Of a stretch of DNA of 64,000 nt, positions 9,501-17,596 are shown in pieces (the first letter of the stretch is position 1; the number at the start of each line of letters is the position of its first letter). This stretch comes from CAMDTE01 sp964504345 (GTDB lineage: Bacteria; Bacteroidota; Bacteroidia; Flavobacteriales; Schleiferiaceae): positions 1 through 64,000 of the forward strand of contig CAZDDX010000004.1 in assembly GCA_964504345.1 (NCBI GenBank), given 5' to 3'. Both the position numbers and the translations under genes were made by a program. The notes beneath the pieces were generated by a model. That model had not been told where the DNA came from and made no database searches. It worked only from the letters and a program-made list of their open reading frames with translations.

Positions 9501-9745
9501 GCATGAGCAAGCGCGAATTTGAAACGGCTCCGAGCTTAACGGACCGCATGGGCACCGCCACCTGGGGATCCTGGTCCCACCGCTCGGCGCCCACCAGTAC
9601 GATGGTGAGCGATTTGGCTGCGGTGAAGGCAGGAGTGGCTTCGTTGGAGCCGCAGTTGGCCGCCGCTTGGGCGTCGTTGAAAAAGCTGGATGCGGAACTG
9701 GTGAAAGCTGGTGGGATGTCTGTGCTGACGTTTGATGCGGATTGA
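6551..9745 (+). CDS. Secreted Asp-box (sortilin/VPS10-like) beta-propeller protein
   Basis: A 1064-residue exported protein starting at MKKVFFVASLLALPWGAFAQ, a typical signal peptide; the longer frame upstream lies inside the preceding gene. At least eight Asp-box motifs (S/T-x-D/N-x-G-x-x-W, for example STDGGETW, SRDGGKSW, STNNGKSW, SLDGGKSW) are spread over residues 60-730, forming one or two propellers like the VPS10/sortilin N-terminal domain. After residue 730 come Pro-rich and FlgD-like strand segments (RRFSQAASKGIQRVVWDGE) and a helical C-terminal region. No T9SS C-terminal domain is recognisable. Binding of peptides or glycans is possible; glycosidase activity is not shown. Confidence 0.85.
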   Translation: MKKVFFVASLLALPWGAFAQDLSAFQWRAIGPATTSGRIADLAVAPDQPDTWYIAAASGGVWKTTNHGVTFSPIFDGQSSYSIGCLAIDPTNSNVVWVGTGENNNQRSVAYGDGIYKSMDGGKSWKNMGLKASERIGRIVVHPTQPNTVYVAAYGPVWNAGGERGIYKTTDGGETWTRILHVSDQTGFNEIHLDPRNPDVLYATAHQRRRHEWTYISGGPESGLHISRDGGKSWTKAGNGFPGGEIGRIGMSLSPVNPDVVYAAVEGSGFYRSVDRGASWSKMSDHSTAGNYYSEIFASPHDVHTVYSMDTYAQVSRDGGKSFKAVGEPGKHVDNHALWLDPKNPAHFLMGCDGGLYETWDNAGTWHYKPNLSITQFYRVTVDNSTPFYYVYGGTQDNFSLGGPSRTINDRGIVNSDWFVTQEGDGFESQIDPSNPNIVYAQAQYGWLSRFDRLSGEKVPIQPVSPPGVKPYRWNWDAPLLISPHDPATLYFAANVVFKSTNRGNEWKTVSPDLSKQIDRNTLPVMGKVWSMDAVAKNQSTSIYGNILSLAESPVKKGWLYAGTDDGLIQVSTNDGGSWTRVESFPGIPANTPVVDLEPSRHNPEVLYALFNNHRQGDFKPYVLKSTNNGKSWTNITADLPVRGSVHTLAEDHVDPNLLFVGTEFGIYCSLDGGKSWKALGSGLPTIAVRDIDVQRRENDLAIATFGRGFYILDDYSPLRHLSKETLEKPAAILPVKDGLVFHTANPLGYGPPGFMGASYFMAENPPMGAVFTVHVKDVPKSLKAQRQEKEKSGVTGYPSAEAIRAEDQEEKAYHLFVITDSNGKEVRRFSQAASKGIQRVVWDGELGRMDGSSRGSEPTTTAPGAHFAPEGNYQVSLYQVVNGAGSLLAGPVSFRLNHLKNGSTHPTTPADEAARNAFWADANKTTQSLESVERSFRVLKEHVGELKAGLRNTPGASLETLAEARKLEVQLAAWSIELYGDGSMSKREFETAPSLTDRMGTATWGSWSHRSAPTSTMVSDLAAVKAGVASLEPQLAAAWASLKKLDAELVKAGGMSVLTFDAD

Positions 9746-9790
9746 GTATGCCGCAACGCGCGCCAACCCGCGCGCAGCCAGTTGAAAATG

Positions 9791-9822
9791 AATCGCCCGC
9801 CTCCGGATGGAGGCGGGCGATT
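9791..9822. terminator. Bidirectional terminator
   Basis: A perfect 14-bp palindromic stem (9791-9804 with 9809-9822, loop GGAT), very GC-rich in the middle with AAT/ATT ends, lies between two convergent genes. T-rich sequence follows in both directions, so it can stop both transcripts. Confidence 0.85.
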
Positions 9823-9850
9823 TTCGTTGGTACGGTTTGGAGGTTGCGTC

Positions 9851-10927
9851 TTACCAGCGGTAGACAAAGGCATTGATGGTCATGCCGGCACCTACGGATG
9901 CAAAAAGGAGGAGGTCTCCGCGTTGAATTTTGTGACCCTGGTATTGGGTCTTGACCACCAAATCCAAAAGAGTAGGAACCGTCGCGACGGAGGAATTGCC
10001 CAGCCACTGAATGCTCATGGGGGCGATGGCGTCAACGTGATCCACTTTCATGCCGTACAAGCGATGCAGGCGTTCAATGACCGCGTGGTCCAGTTTGGCG
10101 TTGGCCTGGTGGATGAAAATCTTCTTGATTTCAGAAAGATGCACGCCAGCGTTGTCTAGGGCGGCCTTCATTCCGTCCGGGACGTGGCGCAGGGCAAATT
10201 CGTAAATCTTGCGGCCCTTCATCTTGATAAGCATTTCCTTAGGGTCCGACCCCGGTTTGTTGGATGGATTGGACTTCAGGTAGAACGCAATATCGTTTGC
10301 CGTGTGGGTTTGCATGGCCCGGCCCAAGATGTTGGAGGGGTTGTCTTCACCCGCTTCCAAAACCACGGCGCCTGCACCGTCGGCAAAAATCATGGAATCG
10401 CGATCGTGCACGTCTACGGTACGGGAAAGCATTTCGTTACCAACAACCAAGGCTCGTTTGGCATGACCTGCCAACATGTAGGACTGTGCGGTAAGGACGG
10501 ACTGAACCCAGCCGGGACACCCAGCCAAGACGTCAAAAGCAACGGCATTGGGGTTGCGAATTCCCAGGCCTGCCTTAACGCGCGAAGCCAAGGTAGGCAT
10601 CTGATCCGTGTGGCGCGACCCAAAGGCCAAATCGCCGAAATTGTGCGTTACGATGATCAGGTCCAGTGTTTCTGGATCTATCCCGGCGTGCTCCAAGGCA
10701 TGCGCCGCTGCGCGAGTTCCCAGGGTGGAGCACTGCTCTTCCGGATTGGCCCATCGCCGCTCCCTAATTTCCGTGATTTCTTCAAACTTTTGAATGATGA
10801 CTTCGTTGGAATGGGGAAAAGGTTGACCCTTTTCGTCGTAAAATTCGCGGTCCAAAAAGGCGCTATTCGGTACGATTTGGTCCGGTATTACGCTGCCCGT
10901 CCCAATGATGCTCACGGAGATACTCAT
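9851..10927 (-). CDS. 3-oxoacyl-ACP synthase III family protein (FabH-like)
   Basis: A 358-residue thiolase-fold ketosynthase. The start is the ATG of MSISVSIIGTGSVIP, five bases after a TACCTTTG promoter element; the longer frame would run through the divergent folE gene. The FabH triad is intact: Cys137 in LAGCPGW, His273 in FIHQAN and Asn311 in GNSS. It has a longer N-terminal segment than classic FabH and matches a Bacteroidota-wide paralogue. Acyl-CoA or acyl-ACP priming is likely, but the substrate (housekeeping fatty acids or a specialised lipid) cannot be read from sequence. It is a single gene with its own promoter and terminator. Confidence 0.88.
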   Translation of the reverse strand: MSISVSIIGTGSVIPDQIVPNSAFLDREFYDEKGQPFPHSNEVIIQKFEEITEIRERRWANPEEQCSTLGTRAAAHALEHAGIDPETLDLIIVTHNFGDLAFGSRHTDQMPTLASRVKAGLGIRNPNAVAFDVLAGCPGWVQSVLTAQSYMLAGHAKRALVVGNEMLSRTVDVHDRDSMIFADGAGAVVLEAGEDNPSNILGRAMQTHTANDIAFYLKSNPSNKPGSDPKEMLIKMKGRKIYEFALRHVPDGMKAALDNAGVHLSEIKKIFIHQANAKLDHAVIERLHRLYGMKVDHVDAIAPMSIQWLGNSSVATVPTLLDLVVKTQYQGHKIQRGDLLLFASVGAGMTINAFVYRW

Positions 10928-10932
10928 GGGCA

Positions 10933-10940
10933 CAAAGGTA
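10933..10940 (-). promoter_or_regulatory. -7 element of the FabH-like gene, leaderless type
   Basis: TACCTTTG on the minus strand ends five bases before the ATG at 10927. The predicted transcription start falls at or next to the start codon. Confidence 0.6.
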
Positions 10941-10962
10941 CCGAATCCCCGCGAAAGACCCG

Positions 10963-10970
10963 TACCTTTG
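10963..10970 (+). promoter_or_regulatory. -7 element of folE, leaderless type
   Basis: TACCTTTG is followed by CAGC and the ATG at 10975. It faces away from the FabH-like promoter 22 bases to its left, so the two promoters are packed within 38 bases. Confidence 0.6.
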
Positions 10971-10974
10971 CAGC

Positions 10975-11652
10975 ATGAATCCACACGAAGGCTTGGAAGA
11001 TCGGGAAATGGACCACCCCAAAGGGTCGGTGGAAACCCCGTTGCGCGCCGATGCGTTTGCGTTGAGCGACGAAGAAAAAATCGATCGAATTGAGGGCGCG
11101 GTGCGCACCATCTTGGACACACTGGGTTTGGACTTAACGGACGATTCGCTGCGCGGAACGCCCCGTCGGGTTGCCAAAATGTATGTCAAAGAAACGTTTG
11201 GCGGTTTGAACCCGGACCGCAAACCGTCCTTGAACACCTTTGAAAACAGCTACGCTTACGGCGAGATGCTGGTGGAGAAAAACATTGTGGTGTACTCCAC
11301 GTGCGAACACCACTTACTGCCGATTGTGGGCCGGGCGCACATTGCTTATTTGAGCAACGAACGGGTCATCGGACTGAGTAAAATGAACCGCATTGTGGAC
11401 TTTTACGCCAAACGTCCCCAGGTGCAGGAACGCTTGACGCGGCAAATTGTGGCTGCGCTGCAAGAGGCCTTGGGAACGGACGACGTGGCCTGCATCATCG
11501 ACGCCAAACATTTGTGCGTGAATGCGCGGGGCATCCGAGACATCGACAGCAGTACGGTAACCGCCGAATACGGAGGTCGATTTTTGCACGAAGAGAAGCT
11601 TCGTCGCGATTTGATGGACTACATTCGTTTGGAAACGAAATTTGGAGCATGA
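10975..11652 (+). CDS. folE: GTP cyclohydrolase I
   Basis: This enzyme converts GTP to 7,8-dihydroneopterin triphosphate, the first step of folate and pterin synthesis. The 225 residues contain the zinc ligands Cys110 and His113 (STCEHHLLP) and Cys181 (KHLCVNARG), at the same numbering as E. coli FolE, and the substrate segment GLSKMNRIVDFYAKRPQVQERLT. The ATG lies 4 bases after a TACCTTTG element; an internal ATG at 11008 is the alternative start. The stop overlaps the start of cysS by four bases (ATGA), so the two are translationally coupled. Confidence 0.96.
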   Translation: MNPHEGLEDREMDHPKGSVETPLRADAFALSDEEKIDRIEGAVRTILDTLGLDLTDDSLRGTPRRVAKMYVKETFGGLNPDRKPSLNTFENSYAYGEMLVEKNIVVYSTCEHHLLPIVGRAHIAYLSNERVIGLSKMNRIVDFYAKRPQVQERLTRQIVAALQEALGTDDVACIIDAKHLCVNARGIRDIDSSTVTAEYGGRFLHEEKLRRDLMDYIRLETKFGA

Positions 11653-13139
11653 GCTTGCAGCTGTACAATACCTTATCCGGTCAAAAGGAACCGTTTGAAG
11701 CGTTGCACCCACCGCATGTAGGCTTGTACGTGTGCGGACCGACTGTTTATTCCGACGTGCATTTGGGCAATGTTCGCACCTTTTTGAGCTTTGATTTGGT
11801 GTTCAGATACCTACAGTTTTTGGGGTACCGGGTGCGCTACGTGCGCAACATTACGGACGCCGGCCATTTGGAGAACGACGCCGACGAGGGCGAAGACAAA
11901 ATTGGGAAGAAGGCACGATTGGAGTCTTTGGAACCGATGGAAATCGTTCAACGCTACACCGTTGGGTTTCGCGAAGTGATGCGGCAGTTCAACGCTTTGC
12001 CGCCCAGCATCGAACCTACAGCCACTGGCCACATTGTGGAGCAAATTGAAGCGTGCAAAGTGCTCTTGGAACGCGGATTGGCCTACGAAGTCAATGGGTC
12101 AATCTATTTTGACGTTGCTACTTACTCTAAATCCAACCACTACGGCAAACTGTCCGGTAGGGTTTTGGAAGAATTGCAAGCCGGTTCACGGGAACTGGAA
12201 GGCCAAAGCGAGAAGCGCAGCCCCATGGACTTTGCCTTGTGGAAAAAAGCATCTCCTTACCACATCATGAGGTGGCCGTCTCCTTGGGGAGAAGGATTTC
12301 CCGGTTGGCACTTGGAGTGTTCCGTCATGAGCACCAAGTATTTGGGCGCTTCGTTTGACATCCACGGCGGCGGCATGGATTTGAAGTTTCCGCACCACGA
12401 ATGCGAGGTAGCCCAAAACATCGGCTGCAACGGAACCGATGGAGCGCGCTACTGGATGCATGCCAACATGCTGACATTGAACGGCAAGCGGATGTCGAAA
12501 AGCACCGGAAATACGTTGCTTCCGGAAGAGTTGTTCACGGGCAACACGCCGCATCTAACCCAAGGATTTGCACCTTCTGTGGTTCGATTCTTTATGCTCC
12601 AGGCACACTACCGAAGTGTTTTGGACTTTAGCAACGACGCACTTTTGGCCGCGGAAAAGGGCTACGATCGATTGCTCTCCGCTTGGAAGGTGTTGAACGA
12701 GCGCAGTGCTAAGCTATTTGCGGGACCGAGCTCGTGGTCTTTGACCGCGTGGAAAGCAGATTGCCGCTCCGCCATGGACGACGATTTCAACAGCCCCATT
12801 TTAATTGCGCACTTGTTTGATGCCGCCAAGGCCATACAGGCGGACGCAGACGGACGTGCTCCTTTAACGGATGCGGACGCCTCTGAACTTCTTGCGGAAT
12901 TGTCTTCTTGGCTGTTTGCGGTTTTGGGATTGGAAAATCAGGAACAAAGTACTCAATCCTCTGGAACGATTGAGGCCCTTGATGCAGCCATGAGCGCGGT
13001 GATTCACGTGCGCCAAAAGGCACGCGCCGAACGCGACTTTGCCACCAGCGATGCCATCCGGGATCTTTTGGCAAAAGGTGGAATCGTTTTGAAGGACGGA
13101 AAGGAAGGCACCGAATATTCGGTGGACCGTCGATCCTAG
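11649..13139 (+). CDS. cysS: Cysteine--tRNA ligase
   Basis: A class I synthetase of 496 residues that charges tRNA-Cys. The HIGH-like HLGN (in YSDVHLGNVRTF), the KMSKS-like RMSKS and the zinc ligands (Cys in YVCGPT, Cys in HLECSVM, His and Glu in FPHHECE) are all visible. The start is taken as the ATG overlapping the folE stop (ATGA); the longer frame upstream runs through folE. yidD follows after 8 bases. Confidence 0.97.
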   Translation: MSLQLYNTLSGQKEPFEALHPPHVGLYVCGPTVYSDVHLGNVRTFLSFDLVFRYLQFLGYRVRYVRNITDAGHLENDADEGEDKIGKKARLESLEPMEIVQRYTVGFREVMRQFNALPPSIEPTATGHIVEQIEACKVLLERGLAYEVNGSIYFDVATYSKSNHYGKLSGRVLEELQAGSRELEGQSEKRSPMDFALWKKASPYHIMRWPSPWGEGFPGWHLECSVMSTKYLGASFDIHGGGMDLKFPHHECEVAQNIGCNGTDGARYWMHANMLTLNGKRMSKSTGNTLLPEELFTGNTPHLTQGFAPSVVRFFMLQAHYRSVLDFSNDALLAAEKGYDRLLSAWKVLNERSAKLFAGPSSWSLTAWKADCRSAMDDDFNSPILIAHLFDAAKAIQADADGRAPLTDADASELLAELSSWLFAVLGLENQEQSTQSSGTIEALDAAMSAVIHVRQKARAERDFATSDAIRDLLAKGGIVLKDGKEGTEYSVDRRS

Positions 13140-13147
13140 GCAAACCT

Positions 13148-13423
13148 ATGGCCGTGAAACGTTTTTGGGTATGGTTCTTCGCCAGTCCACTTTTGGCGCT
13201 GGTTGGGCTTTACCGGTATGTGGTTTCGCCGCTCACTCCTCCCTCCTGCCGGCACACCCCTACTTGTTCTGCCTACATGGGCGAATCCATTCGCGTTTGG
13301 GGGCCGTGGCGCGGTAGTCTTTTGGGATTACGCCGACTGAGCAAATGCCATCCGTGGGGCTCGTGGGGATACGATCCTGTGCCCCAAAAACCCGAAGCTG
13401 ATTTAACTTCCAAGCTCAACTGA
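13148..13423 (+). CDS. yidD: Membrane protein insertion efficiency factor YidD
   Basis: A 91-residue small protein with the family core PSCRHTPTCSAYMGESI and CHPWGSWGYDPVP, including the conserved cysteines and the GYDP end. An N-terminal hydrophobic/amphipathic segment (residues 5-27) would associate with the inner membrane, where YidD assists insertion by YidC. Here it lies in the folE-cysS-yidD-lgt run, not beside rnpA/yidC. Confidence 0.95.
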   Translation: MAVKRFWVWFFASPLLALVGLYRYVVSPLTPPSCRHTPTCSAYMGESIRVWGPWRGSLLGLRRLSKCHPWGSWGYDPVPQKPEADLTSKLN

Positions 13424-13442
13424 TTTCACGTAACTTTCCCTC

Positions 13443-14516
13443 ATGTTTGCCACCGCTACACTTACTTGGGCTGCCGAAAACGGTTTGGACCTTGGTTTTT
13501 TTACCCTTCGCTACTACAGCCTGCTCTTTGCTGCTGGTTTTTTTCTGGGTTACCGCCAAATGCGGAAGTGGTTCGCCAGCGCCGGATTGACCAACGAACA
13601 ACTGGACACGTTACTGACCACTATGGTGGTAGCTACCGTGGTTGGCGCTCGTCTGGGGCACGTCTTTTTTTACGATTGGCACTACTACCAAAACCACTTG
13701 GTGGAAATCCTGTACGTTTGGGAAGGTGGATTGGCCAGCCACGGCGCAGCTGCTGCCATCTTGGTGGCCATGTTTTGGTACGCCAAATACGTCATCCACA
13801 AACCCTACCTCTGGATGATGGATCGATTGGTCATCACGGTTGCATTGGCCGCCGTCTTCATTCGCACCGGAAACTTGATGAACTCAGAGATTTACGGAGA
13901 CCCCGCGAACTCAGTTGCCCAAACCGTCTTTGCACGGCCGGTTTTGGACTTGATCGACAACCACTACGGTCATGCGCTGACGGAAGCACGCTTGGAGCGG
14001 GACGCCAACAGACCGGACCGGGAAACAGACTCCTTGAGTTTGCCGGCCTATCGATTGGTGGTACAACCCGTTGAGGGAATGGGTCCGGGTGAATTGGAGG
14101 CGCTTTGGGAAGGGCAACTCATGCCACACTTCCAATCGCGCCCCACAGACCGCATTCATTTTGTGGGTGCCCCGGAAGCGGAAGTTGTTGCTTTGGAAAA
14201 TGGCGAATTTGCCTTGCCGGGGTATGGCATTCCGCGCCACCCCACCCAAGTGTACGAAGCACTCTTTTATTTGTTGGTGTACGGTCTTATGCTCTGGATG
14301 TCCCGACGGGGTTCTTTTGAGGCCGGGGGGCGGATTTTTGGCACCTTCCTGATTGGTGTTTTTGGCTTCCGGTTTGTGGTGGAGTTTTTGAAGGCCAATC
14401 AGAGTAGTTTTGAAGCGAGCATGGCACTCAACATGGGTCAGTGGCTTAGCTTGCCCTTGGTTGCAGTTGGACTGTACCTTTTGTGGCAGTCGCGCTCGAA
14501 ACAACAAAACGGCTGA
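13443..14516 (+). CDS. lgt: Prolipoprotein diacylglyceryl transferase
   Basis: This integral membrane enzyme transfers diacylglycerol from phosphatidylglycerol to the lipobox cysteine of lipoproteins. It has multiple membrane segments and the Lgt signature region with RTGNLMNSEIYG; YGIPRHPTQVYEAL carries the conserved His-Pro-x-Gln-x-Tyr-Glu. At 357 residues it is longer than the usual 270-290 because about 80 polar residues (roughly 165-245) are inserted before the HPTQVYE motif, probably facing the periplasm. Such insertions occur in other Bacteroidota. It lies 19 bases after yidD. Confidence 0.95.
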   Translation: MFATATLTWAAENGLDLGFFTLRYYSLLFAAGFFLGYRQMRKWFASAGLTNEQLDTLLTTMVVATVVGARLGHVFFYDWHYYQNHLVEILYVWEGGLASHGAAAAILVAMFWYAKYVIHKPYLWMMDRLVITVALAAVFIRTGNLMNSEIYGDPANSVAQTVFARPVLDLIDNHYGHALTEARLERDANRPDRETDSLSLPAYRLVVQPVEGMGPGELEALWEGQLMPHFQSRPTDRIHFVGAPEAEVVALENGEFALPGYGIPRHPTQVYEALFYLLVYGLMLWMSRRGSFEAGGRIFGTFLIGVFGFRFVVEFLKANQSSFEASMALNMGQWLSLPLVAVGLYLLWQSRSKQQNG

Positions 14517-14517
14517 C

Positions 14518-14556
14518 CAGTGAACCCGGCTCACTGAGTAATTAGCTCATTTTTTT
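14518..14556 (+). terminator. Possible weak terminator after lgt
   Basis: A 6-bp stem (CAGTGA/TCACTG, 14518-14536) is followed 13 bases later by seven T residues. The gap between stem and T-run makes termination uncertain. Confidence 0.3.
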
Positions 14557-14584
14557 AGTTTTAAACACCTTTTATTTTCTGGCT

Positions 14585-15127
14585 ATGAATCGATTGACGA
14601 AACAAGTGGGCACCGCATTGCTCCTCCTGGCTGCTCTTGGATTTGTAGCAGTGCAAATTGGGCCCGCGTGCCAGCGTCAAGAGCCGGAGTCGGTTCAAGA
14701 CCTCGGAGTTGAGGAGACCCAGGAGGCGTACGAGCCACCGTTTACCCAAGAAGGCGTTGGCGCATTCATCTCTGCATCTAACGGGGATACCTTGCGAAAC
14801 TACCGCGTGGAAGTTGCCGAGCGTCCGGACGAAGTGCAGTACGGTATGATGTATCGGAAACACATGGATGAGGACATGGCGATGGTCTTTCTCATGGGCG
14901 AGGAAACGCAACAGAGCTTTTGGATGCACAATACGTACGTGTCGTTGGACATCGTGTTTGTCAACAGAAAGGGCGTTGTGGTGAGTGTTCAGGAGAATTG
15001 CACCCCGCTCACGGATACTCCGCGCCCTTCCGAAGGGCCGGCCAATGTGGTGGTTGAGGTCCCAGGAGGAACGGCACAGCGCATTGGCTTGAAGGCAGGT
15101 GATCAATGGGTTTGGAACCGTCTCTGA
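14585..15127 (+). CDS. DUF192 family exported protein
   Basis: A 180-residue protein with a hydrophobic N-terminal segment (residues 9-27) ending near Cys29, then a charged linker and a DUF192 domain (residues 65-178). Family hallmarks are visible: VEVAERPDEVQYGMMYRKHMDEDMAM (abridged here as VQYGMMYR), QQSFWMHNTYVSLDIVFVN and the final G-A/T-x-G-L-K-x-GD segment. DUF192 has no established biochemical role. The hydrophobic N-terminus suggests an envelope location, either as lipoprotein or anchored. A strong bidirectional terminator follows. Confidence 0.88.
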   Translation: MNRLTKQVGTALLLLAALGFVAVQIGPACQRQEPESVQDLGVEETQEAYEPPFTQEGVGAFISASNGDTLRNYRVEVAERPDEVQYGMMYRKHMDEDMAMVFLMGEETQQSFWMHNTYVSLDIVFVNRKGVVVSVQENCTPLTDTPRPSEGPANVVVEVPGGTAQRIGLKAGDQWVWNRL

Positions 15128-15162
15128 TTTTTTTCTGAGGTCTCAGGAGATTGGAGACCCCC

Positions 15163-15203
15163 AAAAAAAGCCCGCCCCGATTGCATCGGGGCGGGCTTTT
15201 TTT
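15163..15203. terminator. Bidirectional terminator
   Basis: A 13-bp GC-rich stem (15169-15181 with 15185-15197, loop TGC) is flanked by seven A on the left and seven T on the right. It separates the convergent DUF192 and M1 peptidase genes and should work in both directions. Confidence 0.92.
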
Positions 15204-15252
15204 GGTGCCTGAGCAGTGGCGAGCTGTCCACAAACTTAGCGCGCTCTGGAAC

Positions 15253-17580
15253 TTACTTCTTTCCCAAACCGGCTTCCTGCATGGGATTTGCCGGGCGGCC
15301 ACCGCGTCCAGAACCGGACGGTCCCCACTCCAGGTAGGTATCGGCTGAAGCAGGCCATACGTTGTTCTCGGTGTCAATATCCGCCGTCTCCAATTGGGGG
15401 TCCAACTCAATCCGTACGGCCTTTCCTGGCAACGAAAACGTCTTGAGGAACTCATTTTCGTTGCGCAGCCACACCTCGGCCGGAAGACGCTCGTCGATTA
15501 CTTGGCCGTTCTCCAACGTAAAGCGAATCACTACCGGCATGATGAGACCGCCCTTATTGGTGATGGTCAACTCATGGAAATAAGTACCGGCGCGCTTGGT
15601 TGCAGCGGCTTTCTGCGCCTCAGCGTTGGCCTTGGCCAGAGCGGACTCCGCTCTGGTAAGTTCTTCTCTTTTGTAGGCGGAGTTGTAGTAATCAGAAGCC
15701 TCCGGGACGCGGTCTACCACTGTGGACGAATTGCTTTTTTGATTCCGACCATACCCAATGTGTGCGTTGCGTCGCTCGCGCTCCGCGTTCACCTTGCGCG
15801 CCTTGGCTTCCGCCGGGAAATCAGGCATGGCTGCGATGCGCACCTTGGTCAGTGCTTGGTCGCAGGGTTCCGTAGTGTAGAACCAACCGCGCCAAAACCA
15901 ATCCAAATCCGTTCCTGAGGCGTCCTCCATCGTTCGGAAGAAGTCTGCCGGCGATGGATGCTTGAACGCCCAACGCTCGCAGTAGGTTTTGAAGGCAAAA
16001 TCAAACAACTCGCGCCCCAAAACGGTCTCGCGCAAGACGTTCAGCGCGGTGGCCGGTTTCCCGTACGCGTTGTTCCCGAATTGAAGGAGCGACTCCGAAT
16101 TGGTCATGATGGGAACCTGGCTGTTGGCCGGTGACTTCATGTAGTCCACAATCTTATAGGCGGGGCCGCGTCGGGCAGGGTAGTCCCGATCCCACGCTAC
16201 CTCCGTGAGGTACTGAACAAACGTGTTCAATCCCTCGTCCATCCACGTCCAATCGCGTTCGTCGGAATTGATGATCATGGGGAAAAAGTTGTGGCCCACC
16301 TCATGGATGATGACGCCAATCATGCCGTACTTCGTACCCTCCGAGTAGGTGCCGTCGGGTTCCGGACGGCCGCCGTTGAAACAAATCATAGGGTATTCCA
16401 TACCGATGTCTGCCGTGTGCACGGAAATAGCGCGCGGGTAAGTGTAGTCTACGGTAAACTTGGAGTACGTGGCGATGGTGTGGGCCACTACGCGTGTGCT
16501 GTACTGCTCCCACAGTGGATTGCCTTCCTTGGGGTAGAAGCTCTCTGCCATGACGGTCTTGCCCCCCACCCGAACGCCCATGGCGTCCCAAATGAACTTG
16601 CGCGAGGTCGCAAAGGCAAAATCCCGAACGTTCGTGGCTTTGAACTCCCACGTTTTTTCCGATTTGGCACGACCTTTTTCCGCGGCCTCGGCTTCTTTTT
16701 GGGTCACGATGAACACCGGTTTGTCCAATGCGGTGCGTGCTTTGGCGTAGCGGCGGCGCTGCTCCGCAGTCAGTACGTCCGACTCGTTCTGCAATTCTCC
16801 CGTTGCTGCCACCACGTGATCGCCAGGAACGTGGATACGCACGCGGTAGTTTCCAAAGGGAAGGGTAAACTCGCCCATGCCCAGGAACTGCTTGTGCTGC
16901 CAACCCACATTGTCTCCATAAACCGCCATGCGCGGGAAGAATTGGGCCAAGGTATAGAGGGTGTTGTTTTCCTCCTTGAAATGCTCGTAGCCCGACCGAC
17001 CGCCGTCTTGCATGCGGTCGTTTATGGTGAAATGCCATGCCATCTGCAGCTGCAGCACTTGTCCGGGTTTCAACGGTTGCGGCAAATCCACCCGCATCAT
17101 GGTATTCACCACGGTGTACTTGAGGGGTTTGCCGTTTTGAGCCATCTTGTCGATGGAGAATCCGCCTGGAAAATCGTAAAAGAAATCTTCCAATCGTTCC
17201 GGAGTCATTTTCTCCGGTAGCGGATTGCCGCGCGTGATTTTTTGGTTGACGCTGTTGGGGTTCTTTTCGTTCTGGTCCAGTTGCAACCAAACGTACTCCA
17301 ATACATCCGGGGAATTGTTCGTGTAGGTGATGGTACCCGACCCTTTCAGCAAGTGGGTGTCTTCGTTCAACCAAACTTCCAAATCGTAATCCGCCTGCTG
17401 CTGGTAGTACGCGGCACCCGGGGCGCCACTGGCCGTACGGTAGCTGTTGGGCGTTGGGAGCTCCGTTCCCAATTGCCGGAATTTGGACTGGTTGGTGCGG
17501 TCAAACGGGACGGATTGCGCAGTTGCTGACCAGGAGAGGCATAATGCAACGAGCGCTGTGATCGATTTAAATAAATGCAT
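15253..17580 (-). CDS. Exported M1 family metallopeptidase
   Basis: A 775-residue zinc aminopeptidase-like enzyme. The signal peptide is MHLFKSITALVALCLSWSATAQ. The catalytic HEVGH is His426-His430, and the third zinc ligand is Glu449 in WMDEGLN, giving HExxH-x18-E. An N-terminal strand-rich domain precedes the catalytic domain, and a long charged helix and a final beta domain follow (after residue 600). It is the last gene of a leftward operon with DUF6702 and HupE-like genes (gaps of 12 and 16 bases). It probably acts in the periplasm or outside the cell on peptides; the substrate is unknown. Confidence 0.93.
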   Translation of the reverse strand: MHLFKSITALVALCLSWSATAQSVPFDRTNQSKFRQLGTELPTPNSYRTASGAPGAAYYQQQADYDLEVWLNEDTHLLKGSGTITYTNNSPDVLEYVWLQLDQNEKNPNSVNQKITRGNPLPEKMTPERLEDFFYDFPGGFSIDKMAQNGKPLKYTVVNTMMRVDLPQPLKPGQVLQLQMAWHFTINDRMQDGGRSGYEHFKEENNTLYTLAQFFPRMAVYGDNVGWQHKQFLGMGEFTLPFGNYRVRIHVPGDHVVAATGELQNESDVLTAEQRRRYAKARTALDKPVFIVTQKEAEAAEKGRAKSEKTWEFKATNVRDFAFATSRKFIWDAMGVRVGGKTVMAESFYPKEGNPLWEQYSTRVVAHTIATYSKFTVDYTYPRAISVHTADIGMEYPMICFNGGRPEPDGTYSEGTKYGMIGVIIHEVGHNFFPMIINSDERDWTWMDEGLNTFVQYLTEVAWDRDYPARRGPAYKIVDYMKSPANSQVPIMTNSESLLQFGNNAYGKPATALNVLRETVLGRELFDFAFKTYCERWAFKHPSPADFFRTMEDASGTDLDWFWRGWFYTTEPCDQALTKVRIAAMPDFPAEAKARKVNAERERRNAHIGYGRNQKSNSSTVVDRVPEASDYYNSAYKREELTRAESALAKANAEAQKAAATKRAGTYFHELTITNKGGLIMPVVIRFTLENGQVIDERLPAEVWLRNENEFLKTFSLPGKAVRIELDPQLETADIDTENNVWPASADTYLEWGPSGSGRGGRPANPMQEAGLGKK

Positions 17581-17596
17581 AGGGGAGTAAAATCAG

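Noticed and set aside
13911..14250. Lgt as a fusion protein because of its extra length
   Set aside because: The additional polar segment has no recognisable domain and all Lgt motifs flank it in order; it is better seen as a lineage insertion.
16291..17220. 309-codon plus-strand frame opposite the M1 peptidase
   Set aside because: It covers the catalytic domain of a clear metallopeptidase on the other strand and has no start signal or family match.
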